Of a stretch of 20,344 bases of DNA, positions 1-7,165 are shown piece by piece. The position numbers were made by a program, and so were the translations under genes. Position 1 is the stretch's first letter, and the number at the start of each line of letters is the position of its first letter. This DNA is from a virus. Location of the stretch: IMG/VR virus record IMGVR_UViG_3300027142_000071, positions 1 to 20,344 of that record, one strand, 5' to 3'. Under the pieces are notes generated by a model. The model made no database searches and was not told the DNA's origin. It saw only the letters and a list, made by a program, of their open reading frames with translations.

Positions 1-1
1 A

Positions 2-1126
2 TCAGAATCCGCTGCTGAAATTCTAAAAGCATCAATGAATGCTGCAAAGGATCCAATGCAGAAACCAGAAGGCGAGATGGTTGATCTCGGTGGCGCAACA
101 GCTGAAACCCCAGATGGTGGTGAAGTTGGTAAGAAAGTAGCAGCAGCTGCGGGCGAGGCATCAAAGCCAGCCGCAAAGGGCGACGCAAAGACTGCAAAAA
201 CACAGGCTATGGAAGAAACAGAAACTTCTGAGACTGCTGAAGTTGTAGCAGAAGAGTCTTCGGAAGAAGAAACTGCAGAAATCTCAGCTGAAGCAACTGA
301 AGAAGTTGATGAAATTTCTGAAGAAGAACTAGTTGAAGCCAAGAAGAAAATGAAGATGGACATGGTCGCCAAGCATAAAGGCTCAATGGTAGAAGATGTC
401 GACGCTCTCTTCAATGGTGAATCACTATCAGAAGAATTCCGCACAAAAGCAACAACAATTTTTGAAGCAGCTGTTCAATCACGTGTTGAAAAGATTGTCG
501 AAGATGTTATTGCTGATAACGAAACAATTATCGCAGAAGCTGTAGAAACAATCAAGAACGATCTATCAGAACAAGTTGATCAATATCTAAACTACGTTGT
601 TGAACAATGGGTTGAAGATAATCAAGTTGCTATTGAATCAGGTCTTCGCGCAGAACTCGTTGATGACTTCATCGGCGGTCTAAAGAATCTATTCGCTGAG
701 CACTACATTGAAATTCCAGATGAGAAGGTTGATGTAGCAGAAGAACTAGCAGTTAAGGTTGTTGAACTTGAAGAAAGCCTAACAGCCACTGAAGAAGAAG
801 CAGCATCAAAGATTAAGTCTTTGACTGAAGAACTAAATGCTGCAAAGAAGCACGAAGCAATTCGCAAGATTTGTGAAGGTCTAACCGAAGTACAAATCGG
901 CAAAATGATATCGCTCGCAGAGGGCGTGGAGTTCACCACAGAGGGTGAGTTTAATAATAAGCTCGCAGTAATTCGCGAGAACTATTTCCCAGCCAATAAA
1001 GTGATGAGTGAGGTTAAGGCTGTTGAGGAAACGACGGTTTCCGAAGAAACCCAGGAAGTAGCACAAGTTCATGGTCTAATGGCACATTATGTTAAGTCTC
1101 TATCAAAAACGGCTCCAAAAGCCTAA
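2..1126 (+). CDS. 22: Prohead core scaffolding protein gp22 (5'-partial)
   Basis: T4 gp22-type internal scaffold, the proline-poor, acidic core around which the prohead shell assembles and which the prohead protease later degrades. The frame is open from base 2, upstream of the first ATG at 35, so the true start lies outside the window. The visible part is 374 residues. The first 100 or so are a low-complexity Ala/Glu/Thr-rich stretch. The rest is predicted helical and aligns by eye with T4 gp22, for example DQYLNYVVEQWVEDNQ, the region around GGLKNLFAEH, and IPDEKVDVAEEL. Several (L/I)xE sites of the kind cut by T4 gp21 protease are present, such as IFE/A and LVE/A. It sits 26 bp upstream of the capsid gene with no terminator between, as expected for co-transcribed head genes. 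The acidic N-terminal part looks longer than in T4. Confidence 0.9.
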   Translation, partial: SESAAEILKASMNAAKDPMQKPEGEMVDLGGATAETPDGGEVGKKVAAAAGEASKPAAKGDAKTAKTQAMEETETSETAEVVAEESSEEETAEISAEATEEVDEISEEELVEAKKKMKMDMVAKHKGSMVEDVDALFNGESLSEEFRTKATTIFEAAVQSRVEKIVEDVIADNETIIAEAVETIKNDLSEQVDQYLNYVVEQWVEDNQVAIESGLRAELVDDFIGGLKNLFAEHYIEIPDEKVDVAEELAVKVVELEESLTATEEEAASKIKSLTEELNAAKKHEAIRKICEGLTEVQIGKMISLAEGVEFTTEGEFNNKLAVIRENYFPANKVMSEVKAVEETTVSEETQEVAQVHGLMAHYVKSLSKTAPKA

Positions 1127-1152
1127 TTTAATTTAACTGAGGAAACACTATC

Positions 1153-2472
1153 ATGTATATTAACGAAACATATGCAAAGAAGTGGGCACCAGTTCTTGAT
1201 CACCCAGAACTCCCAGCAATCACAGACAACTACAAGCGTGCTGTTACTGCTCTCGTTCTTGAAAATCAAGAGCGTGCTCTACAAGAAGAAGCCCGTTCAA
1301 TGCAAAACCTATGGGAAGCATCACCTGCTAACGCAATGGGTGCTGGCGTAAACGGTCTCGCATCTGCATCAGGCGCAGTTGTTGCTGGCTTTGACCCAGT
1401 TCTAATTGGTCTAGTCCGCCGCGCACTTCCAAACCTAATGGCTTATGACATCTGCGGCGTTCAGCCAATGACAGGTCCAACAGGTTTGATTTTCGCAATG
1501 CGCTCACAATACGCAAACGCAACATACGTTACAGGCGAAGCACTCTACAATGAAGCAAACACTGGATTCGCTGGTGTCGCTGGAGCTGCTCCACTTGCAA
1601 CATTGAGCGCAAACATTGCCAAGTATGAACTTGCAAACACTGGTACAGGCGATTCAACAGCAAACTTCGAAGACAAGACCCTTGCTTACATGGGTTTCCA
1701 AATCGATCGCGTTGCTGTAACAGCCAAGTCACGTGGCTTGCAAGCAGCTTACACGCTAGAACTTGCACAAGATCTAAAGGCAATTCACGGTCTAGACGCA
1801 GAAACAGAATTGACAAATATTTTGTCAACTGAAATTCTCGCAGAAATCAACCGCGAAGTTGTTCGTACGATCTATGCAACTTCAAACGTAGGTATCGTAA
1901 GTGCTGCAACAGCAACAATGAACCTAAACCTCGATGCTGCAAACAATGGCACATCAGGTCGCTGGCAAGTTGAAAAGTATAAGTCAATTTTGTTTGCTGT
2001 TGAAAGAGCAGCTAATAAGATTGCTAAAGACACACGTCGCGGTAAGGGTAACATCCTCATCCTATCAACGGATGTTGCATCAGCTCTTGCAATGACAGGT
2101 CTTCTAGACTACAACTCAGCATTGTCAAACAACACAAATCTAGCAGTTGACGATACAGGCAACACATTCGCTGGTACACTATTCGGTCGTATCAAAGTTT
2201 ATGTTGACCCATATTCTGTAACTGGCACAGACTACGTTGTTGTTGGCTATAAGGGTGCAAATCCTTATGACGCTGGCTTGTTCTACTGCCCATACGTTCC
2301 GCTACAAATGGTACGCGCAATCGACCCAACGACTTACCAACCAAAAGTTGGATTCAAGACTCGTTACGGTCTCGTTGCAAATCCATTCGCAACAGGAGCA
2401 GGTCTCGGTGTACTCGCAAACAACACGAATATGTACTACCGTCGCTTCCAGGTTGAGAATATCAACCAGTAA
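1153..2472 (+). CDS. 23: Major capsid protein gp23
   Basis: Main hexamer-forming shell protein of T4-like heads (HK97 fold). The 439 residues are shorter than T4's 521 but keep the family landmarks: LIGLVRRALPNLMAYDICG near residues 86-104, the following QPMTGPTG, AYTLELAQDLKAIHGLDAE, EINREVVRTIY, and a C-terminal FKTRYGLVANPF. A predicted prohead-protease site lies at LWE/A (E55/A56), matching the (L/I)xE rule and the place where T4 gp23 loses its N-terminal peptide. The start ATG follows a GAGGA ribosome-binding site at 1139-1143 with 9 nt spacing. The gene ends just before a strong terminator. Synonymous choices favour C-ending codons more than in the recombination genes, as is common for a very highly expressed phage gene. 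Confidence 0.97.
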   Translation: MYINETYAKKWAPVLDHPELPAITDNYKRAVTALVLENQERALQEEARSMQNLWEASPANAMGAGVNGLASASGAVVAGFDPVLIGLVRRALPNLMAYDICGVQPMTGPTGLIFAMRSQYANATYVTGEALYNEANTGFAGVAGAAPLATLSANIAKYELANTGTGDSTANFEDKTLAYMGFQIDRVAVTAKSRGLQAAYTLELAQDLKAIHGLDAETELTNILSTEILAEINREVVRTIYATSNVGIVSAATATMNLNLDAANNGTSGRWQVEKYKSILFAVERAANKIAKDTRRGKGNILILSTDVASALAMTGLLDYNSALSNNTNLAVDDTGNTFAGTLFGRIKVYVDPYSVTGTDYVVVGYKGANPYDAGLFYCPYVPLQMVRAIDPTTYQPKVGFKTRYGLVANPFATGAGLGVLANNTNMYYRRFQVENINQ

Positions 2473-2515
2473 TAGTTATTACCGACTGTATAAAAACAAT
2501 AAGGTAAAAAACTGG

Positions 2516-2546
2516 AGAGGGGGCTGCAAAGCCCCCTCTTTTTTTT
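2516..2546 (+). terminator. Rho-independent terminator after gp23
   Basis: A perfect 10-bp stem (2516-2525 with 2530-2539) is capped by a GCAA tetraloop (2526-2529). It is followed by an uninterrupted T run to 2546. It ends the capsid transcript immediately before a new late promoter. Confidence 0.95.
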
Positions 2547-2547
2547 G

Positions 2548-2555
2548 TATAAATA
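2548..2555 (+). promoter_or_regulatory. T4-type late promoter TATAAATA
   Basis: An exact match to the T4 late promoter consensus TATAAATA, starting 2 nt after the terminator T run and 33 nt before the tail tube ATG. No -35 element is expected: gp55-RNA polymerase recognises only this -10 box, and gp55 is encoded at 5593. I found no other exact copy in the intergenic gaps of this window. Confidence 0.88.
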
Positions 2556-2580
2556 ATTGTATTCACCAAGGAAATGACGC

Positions 2581-3126
2581 ATGACTGCATTAAACCGAAA
2601 TCCAAGCAATATTAATTTATTGCAAAGTACAAAGTTTAGAGTTACATTTGAGCGTCTTCGCGGATTGACTTATTTTTGTCAATCTGCAAATTTTCCTGGA
2701 ATATCACTAACAGAAATTGTTCGTCCAACACCATTTATTGATTTGTATCATCCTGGAGAGAAACTCATCTATGATACATTCAATGTAACGTTCTTGATCA
2801 ACGAAGATCTTGAAACGTGGACTGAAATTCATGATTGGATTCGCGGACTAACCTTTCCAACAAACTTCGAAGAATATGTGAACTTATCAAGACAATCACC
2901 TGGAGTCGTTGCAAGAAGCAATCTTACAAGACAGCCACCAGTATATTCTGATGCGTCATTGACATTCTTCACAAACAAAAATAATCCAAGTTTCAGAATT
3001 AAATTTGCTGATGTGTTTCCTACAAGTCTTTCAACAATCACATTTAGCACTGGCGACACTGCAGAAAATATCATGACGGCAGACGCCACGTTTAGATTCT
3101 CTTATTATAACTATGAGAGAATATAG
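2581..3126 (+). CDS. 19: Tail tube protein, T4 gp19 family
   Basis: A 181-residue protein of the T4 gp19/gp54 tail-tube superfamily. Family-like features are the early STKFRVTF strand, the FCQSANFPGISL segment (compare T4 gp19 FQCKATALPAGI), a YHPGEKLIYDTFNVTFLIN stretch resembling the T4 GDRTFDDWTVTVMND region, and an aromatic, beta-rich C terminus ending FSYYNYERI. It would polymerise into the inner tube of the contractile tail. AAGGA at 2568-2572 sits 8 nt before the ATG, and a dedicated late promoter lies just upstream. T4 and cyanophages usually have gp19 next to gp18, and cyanophages often place gp3 at this position, so this could be gp54 (tube initiator) or a second tube paralog. The superfamily call is firmer than the exact gene number. 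Confidence 0.8.
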   Translation: MTALNRNPSNINLLQSTKFRVTFERLRGLTYFCQSANFPGISLTEIVRPTPFIDLYHPGEKLIYDTFNVTFLINEDLETWTEIHDWIRGLTFPTNFEEYVNLSRQSPGVVARSNLTRQPPVYSDASLTFFTNKNNPSFRIKFADVFPTSLSTITFSTGDTAENIMTADATFRFSYYNYERI

Positions 3127-3147
3127 AGACTTAAAGTATCCCGCCGA

Positions 3148-3173
3148 AACCAGACATAGGTAGTATACTGGTT
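3148..3173 (+). other. Imperfect hairpin after tail tube gene
   Basis: AACCAG (3148-3153) pairs with CTGGTT (3168-3173), with a possible inner ATA/TAT pairing. There is no real T run behind it, so it is at best a weak terminator or a 3'-end stabiliser for the late transcript. The remainder of the 111-bp gap 3127-3237 holds promoter P1. Confidence 0.35.
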
Positions 3174-3202
3174 AATTTGAGCAATAACAACTATACAATA
3201 GT

Positions 3203-3231
3203 TTGTTTTTTTGAATTGATTGTTATATGAT
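3203..3231 (+). promoter_or_regulatory. Sigma70-like promoter P1 (uvsY operon)
   Basis: -35 TTGTTT at 3203-3208, 17-bp spacer, -10 TATGAT at 3226-3231. The predicted +1 falls at about 3238, the A of the uvsY ATG. It is probably read by host polymerase in the early or middle phase, before gp55 acts, and drives the run uvsY-uvsW-x-55-47-46-def. Confidence 0.65.
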
Positions 3232-3237
3232 ATTGTC

Positions 3238-3687
3238 ATGAAGATAGAAACACCTCCTCTCGAAGAATTAATGCAGCAATGGGAAAAGGATTCCGAAGTA
3301 GACACTACGGAACCTGGCAAAGAGATCTTGCGTATTCCATTGATTCACAACAAGTATAACAAATACTTGTCACTGCACAATCTTGCAGCCAAACGAGCAT
3401 CACTTGAGTTTGACAAATTAAAGAAACTCAAGTGGATGTACTACAGTGGCAAGTTAGACCAAGATGAATTGGATAAACTTGGTTGGGAGCCATTTCGATT
3501 CACTCTTAAATCAGATATGCAAGTTTATCTTGATGGCGATGATGATCTAAACAAACTCAAACGCAAGAAAGCATATCACGAAGAGTCTGCAAACTTTTGC
3601 ACCAATGTCATGAAAGAACTTAACAATCGCACATGGCAATTGAAAGAGTACATGGGTTGGGAGAAGTTTATCCAAGGTGCTCGATGA
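3238..3687 (+). CDS. uvsY: Recombination mediator UvsY
   Basis: A 149-residue homolog of T4 UvsY, the hexameric mediator that loads the UvsX recombinase on single-stranded DNA by displacing gp32. Similarity is read in LEELMQQWEKDSEVD at the start, HNKYNKYLSLHN (T4: YSKWLNKHSS), the KWMYYSGKLDQDEL block (T4: ARLDYYSGRGDGDEF), and the C-terminal helix containing FCTNVMKELNNRTWQLK. A TTG at 3220 is in frame, but the ATG at 3238 is preferred because it matches the family N terminus and coincides with the predicted transcript start. No Shine-Dalgarno precedes it, so the message may be leaderless. The stop overlaps the uvsW ATG (ATGA at 3684-3687), indicating translational coupling. UvsX is not in this window. 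Confidence 0.9.
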   Translation: MKIETPPLEELMQQWEKDSEVDTTEPGKEILRIPLIHNKYNKYLSLHNLAAKRASLEFDKLKKLKWMYYSGKLDQDELDKLGWEPFRFTLKSDMQVYLDGDDDLNKLKRKKAYHEESANFCTNVMKELNNRTWQLKEYMGWEKFIQGAR

Positions 3688-5150
3688 TTGAACACGTTGT
3701 GGTTGAAAAAGTCAGTAATGTTTATGTTCAGGTTCATGCTGACGATGGCATCATTCGAGAGATGTCTGATTTCTTTACATTCACAACTCCAGGATATCAA
3801 TTTTCACCAGCCTTTCGAAACAAATACTGGGATGGTAAGATTCGTCTGTTAAATACAAACACCAAACAGATCTATGTTGGTCTTGTTCCGTATATCAAAA
3901 AGTTTTGCAAGGATAGCAATTATGGCTTTGAATACCTCGATGAAGAAAAAGACGTTCACCCGATTGACACAAAAAATCTTGCAACTGCTCTATCACTTCC
4001 AATGGAGCCGAGAGATTATCAGTTGCTCGCTTCTAGCGTCGGACTTACGAAGAAGAGAACTATACTCATTTCACCTACAGCGTCAGGAAAATCGCTAATC
4101 ATCTATATGATGATTCGCCACTTGTTGAATAGTGGTAAGAAGCGCGGATTGTTGATTGTTCCTACGATTAATCTCGTCACTCAGATGCATTCTGACTTTA
4201 AAAACTATTCCAGCAACAATGGCTGGGATGTAGACAAATATTGCCAAAAGATATTTGGCGGCGAAAGTAAAATACCAGATACTGACTTGATTATCTCTAC
4301 TTGGCAAAGTATCTACGACATGCCAAAGAAATACTTCACGCAGTTTGATTTTATTATCGGTGACGAAGCACATACCTTCAAAGCCAAGTCGCTGACAAGC
4401 ATCATGACTAAATTAATCAATTGCGATGTGCGTATTGGCACAACAGGAACACTTGATGATAGTAAGATAAACAAGTTAGTTCTTGAGGGTTTGTTTGGTC
4501 CAACATTTAAAGTTATCTCAACAAAAGAACTCATTGAACGCAAGCAGTTGGCTAACTTTAGTATCAAGTGTATTGTGCTGAAGTATCCTGAGATTGTATG
4601 TAAGACTGTCAAAGGATTTACTTATCCTGATGAGATGAACTTTCTGACACAACATGAAGGTAGAAACAAATTCATTACTGATCTTGCTCTTAACCTTAAT
4701 GGAAATACACTAGTTTTATTTACTTATGTCGAAAAACACGGTAAACTATTATTCGAGTGGATACAAGAGAGGGCTGGCAATCGCAAAGTCTTTTTTATTC
4801 ATGGTGGGGTTGAGGCTGAAGATCGCGAAGCAGTGAGACATATCACTGAACAGGAAACTGATGCGATCATTGTGGCAAGTTATGGTACATTTTCAACAGG
4901 TGTGAATATCCGTAACCTACATAATATTATCTTCTCCTCTCCAACCAAGAGTAAAATTCGCGCTCTTCAATCCATTGGTCGTGTACTGCGTTTGGGTGAA
5001 AACAAAGACGCTGCTACACTTTACGATATCGCTGATGATTTGCGTTATGGTCCCTATACAAACTTCACATTGAAACACTATGAGGAACGAGTGAAGATCT
5101 ACAGCGAAGAAAAATTTCCTTTCACAACGAATAACGTAAGGATAAATTAA
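3684..5150 (+). CDS. uvsW: UvsW-type RNA-DNA/DNA helicase
   Basis: A 488-residue SF2 helicase homologous to T4 UvsW, which unwinds R-loops and branched DNA and helps switch replication from origin-dependent to recombination-dependent initiation. The N-terminal domain (about 1-90) carries FFTFTTPGYQFSPAFR and YWDGKIRLL, both close to T4. Helicase motifs: I SPTASGKS (130-137), II GDEAH (226-230), III GTTGTL (252-257), and VI QSIGRVLR (429-436), with ASYGTFSTGVNIRNLHNIIF upstream of it. Length equals the T4 enzyme to within about 15 residues. The ATG at 3684 overlaps the uvsY stop by 4 nt. An upstream in-frame TTG is rejected because it would add 17 residues inside uvsY that do not resemble the family. 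The stop codon shares one base with the next ATG (TAATG). Confidence 0.96.
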   Translation: MIEHVVVEKVSNVYVQVHADDGIIREMSDFFTFTTPGYQFSPAFRNKYWDGKIRLLNTNTKQIYVGLVPYIKKFCKDSNYGFEYLDEEKDVHPIDTKNLATALSLPMEPRDYQLLASSVGLTKKRTILISPTASGKSLIIYMMIRHLLNSGKKRGLLIVPTINLVTQMHSDFKNYSSNNGWDVDKYCQKIFGGESKIPDTDLIISTWQSIYDMPKKYFTQFDFIIGDEAHTFKAKSLTSIMTKLINCDVRIGTTGTLDDSKINKLVLEGLFGPTFKVISTKELIERKQLANFSIKCIVLKYPEIVCKTVKGFTYPDEMNFLTQHEGRNKFITDLALNLNGNTLVLFTYVEKHGKLLFEWIQERAGNRKVFFIHGGVEAEDREAVRHITEQETDAIIVASYGTFSTGVNIRNLHNIIFSSPTKSKIRALQSIGRVLRLGENKDAATLYDIADDLRYGPYTNFTLKHYEERVKIYSEEKFPFTTNNVRIN

Positions 5151-5590
5151 TGTCAGAAGATCCAGTAGAATATAAACCTAGAGGCGAACTTAAATTTGTT
5201 CGCTTACGATCAATCCCAGATGACCTCATTGGATATGTGACTTATGAAGAAGGATATATTGTTGTAGAACTTCCACTGCGAATTGAAATTGAAACTCTTT
5301 TCGATGAAGGTCGTCAGATTTTAGCAATGCAAGAATATCTTCCTCAATCTGTAATTAAAATTAGAGAAGTTGAATTCTACACTGAAGAAGTATTATTTGC
5401 AACTCCAGTAAAAGAAGACTTCGTTGAGCAATACGAATACGTCGCCGATTATTTCTATAACAATGAAACTAAACTAAAATCGCCAGAAAAGAAAAAGGCT
5501 AAAGGGTTCGATAAAACTCAAGAAAATGTTGACAAAGTCGTTTCCATTATGGAAGCATTACAATCAAAGAAAGACAAACCAGTACACTAA
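5150..5590 (+). CDS. Conserved hypothetical between uvsW and gp55
   Basis: A 146-residue protein of unknown function. Residues 14-110 look beta-rich: alternating hydrophobic strands (LKFVRLRSIPDDLIGYVTY, EGYIVVELPLRIEIE) suggest a small barrel, vaguely like Sm-fold proteins. From memory, a gene of this shape sits between uvsW and gp55 in other aquatic T4-like phages. Residues 110-146 form a Lys-rich, probably helical tail (SPEKKKAKGFDKTQENVDK). There is no signal peptide or membrane segment. Its start overlaps the uvsW stop by one base and it ends 2 bp before gp55, so it is co-translated with recombination and late-transcription factors. A role near RNA polymerase, RNA or DNA is a guess from position. 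It is not T4 UvsW.1, which is half the length and different in sequence. Confidence 0.82.
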   Translation: MSEDPVEYKPRGELKFVRLRSIPDDLIGYVTYEEGYIVVELPLRIEIETLFDEGRQILAMQEYLPQSVIKIREVEFYTEEVLFATPVKEDFVEQYEYVADYFYNNETKLKSPEKKKAKGFDKTQENVDKVVSIMEALQSKKDKPVH

Positions 5591-5592
5591 TT

Positions 5593-6132
5593 ATGGCAAA
5601 GAATCACTATATTAATAACAAGGATTTCCTCAAGGAAATGACTGCATATCGCACAGCAATTCGAAAAGCAAAGAGACAAGGCAACCCAAAGCCTCAGATT
5701 CCTCGCTATGTTGCTGAATGCTTCATGAAGATCGCTGAGAATCTTTCTCACAAGCCAAACTTCTTGTCGTATACCTTTAGAGACGAAATGGTCGCTGACG
5801 CAATTGAAAACTGCGTAATGTACGTTGACAATTTTGATCCAGCGAAATCAAGCAATCCATTTGCCTATTTCACTCAAATAGTATATTATGCATTCTTACG
5901 CCGCATTCAAAAGGAAAAGAAGCAGTTATACGTTAAGTACAAGGCGACTGAGACTGCTGGCATTCTTGATGAATTTGAACTGAATGAAACGGAAGATGGA
6001 ACATTCAGACAATTTGAGTTGTATGATAATATTTCTGAATTTATCGTAAACTACGAGAATTCAAGAAAGAATAAGAAAGCCAAGAAAGTTGGGCTGGAGA
6101 AATTTGTAGATGAAGATAGCAATCCTGGGTGA
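5593..6132 (+). CDS. 55: Late-transcription sigma factor gp55
   Basis: A 179-residue relative of T4 gp55, the minimal sigma factor that directs host RNA polymerase to TATAAATA late promoters. T4-like blocks include YINNKDFLKEM (T4: YVNNKELLQAI), FRDEMVADAIENC (T4: WKQEMIADGIEAS), NFDPAKSSNPFAYFTQ (T4: NFDETKYKNPHAYITQ), and FLRRIQKEKKQLYVKY. As in T4 there is no sigma region 4, so a gp33-like co-activator is expected elsewhere. The C terminus GLEKFVDEDSNPG keeps the hydrophobic-acidic pattern of T4's sliding-clamp-binding tail, fitting clamp-activated late transcription. It overlaps gp47 by 23 nt. The one exact late promoter seen here is at 2548. Confidence 0.93.
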   Translation: MAKNHYINNKDFLKEMTAYRTAIRKAKRQGNPKPQIPRYVAECFMKIAENLSHKPNFLSYTFRDEMVADAIENCVMYVDNFDPAKSSNPFAYFTQIVYYAFLRRIQKEKKQLYVKYKATETAGILDEFELNETEDGTFRQFELYDNISEFIVNYENSRKNKKAKKVGLEKFVDEDSNPG

Positions 6133-7165
6133 TACCCATTTTGGAATGCGCGGTGACTCTATTGCGTTCCACAATCATTATAAAGACTTCTATCTAAATA
6201 CATTTTTTCCGTATTTGGTGGACCATGGAATTAGGACCGTATTTCAACTGGGTGACTTATTTGATCGTCGGAAGTATATCTCTTTTCAGTCTCTTGCTCT
6301 TTGCCGTAATTATTTTTTTGATCAACTTGTAAAGCATGATATTCAATGCCATGTATTACTTGGCAATCACGATATCTTCTTTAAGAATACCCTCGAAGTA
6401 AACTCGCCAGACTTGCTCTTGCGGGATTATGCTCATCATGTCAAACTTTATGATGAGCCAACTGCTTGGGATGGTGTTGATATTATTCCATGGATCTGCA
6501 AAGATAATGAACTTGAGATCATGGACTTCATTAAGCGCAGCCAGAATCAAGTTTGCTTTGGTCACTTTGAACTTGCTGGCTTTGAGATGGATCGTGGCAA
6601 TGTCTGTCATGAAGGTATGGATCCAAGCATTCTAAACAAATACGATCTTGTTCTTTCTGGTCACTTCCATCACAAGAGCAACAGCGGCAGTATTGTATAC
6701 GTTGGCACTCCTGGCGAAATGACTTGGGCTGATTATAATGATGAGCGTGGGTTTCATATTTTTGATACTGAAACTCGTGAACTGACTTTCATTCCAAATC
6801 CCGAGAAGATGTTCCATAAGATTAAGTACAACGATGATGAATTGTTCTATAATGATATTGTCAATGCCGATTATGCAAATTTAAATAACAAGTTTGTGAA
6901 GATTGTTGTTGAGAAACGCAATAACACTTTCTTGTTTGACACTCTGTTAGATTCAATCGCAAAGGTAAATCCTCTCGAAGTGTCTGTTGTTGAAGACTTT
7001 TCTGAGATCACAGATAATGTTGAGGTTGATATCGATCAAGCAGAAGACACAATGACAATCCTGAATAAGTATGTTGATGGCTTGTCTTTACCTGTGGAAT
7101 CAGATAAGATTAAAACTGTTCTGCGTGATGTGTACAATGAAGCATTGTCTATGGAGACAACGTGA
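6110..7165 (+). CDS. 47: Recombination nuclease subunit gp47 (SbcD/Mre11 family)
   Basis: A 351-residue calcineurin-like phosphoesterase, the nuclease half of the gp46/gp47 complex that resects ends for recombination-dependent replication and helps degrade host DNA. Metal-binding motifs in order: GDTHFG (D8, H10), GDLFDRR (D49), GNHD (N86-H87-D88), CFGHFE (H152), and SGHFHH (H185, H187). The C-terminal part after about residue 240 corresponds to the capping and partner-binding region. ATG 6110 lies inside the gp55 end, with GGAG at 6096-6099 ten bases upstream. Its TGA overlaps the GTG start of gp46. All catalytic residues expected for Mre11-type enzymes are present. Confidence 0.95.
   Translation: MKIAILGDTHFGMRGDSIAFHNHYKDFYLNTFFPYLVDHGIRTVFQLGDLFDRRKYISFQSLALCRNYFFDQLVKHDIQCHVLLGNHDIFFKNTLEVNSPDLLLRDYAHHVKLYDEPTAWDGVDIIPWICKDNELEIMDFIKRSQNQVCFGHFELAGFEMDRGNVCHEGMDPSILNKYDLVLSGHFHHKSNSGSIVYVGTPGEMTWADYNDERGFHIFDTETRELTFIPNPEKMFHKIKYNDDELFYNDIVNADYANLNNKFVKIVVEKRNNTFLFDTLLDSIAKVNPLEVSVVEDFSEITDNVEVDIDQAEDTMTILNKYVDGLSLPVESDKIKTVLRDVYNEALSMETT

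Noticed and set aside
2489-2496. TATAAAAA as a second late promoter
   Set aside because: It differs from TATAAATA at one base and lies upstream of the terminator, where a transcript would end within about 50 nt.
3220-3237. TTG at 3220 as the uvsY start
   Set aside because: The ATG at 3238 fits the UvsY N terminus, and the TTG lies upstream of the -10 box, so it would not be in the P1 transcript.
3633-3683. Upstream TTG start for uvsW
   Set aside because: It would add 17 residues from within uvsY that do not match UvsW. The ATGA overlap at 3684 is a standard coupled start.
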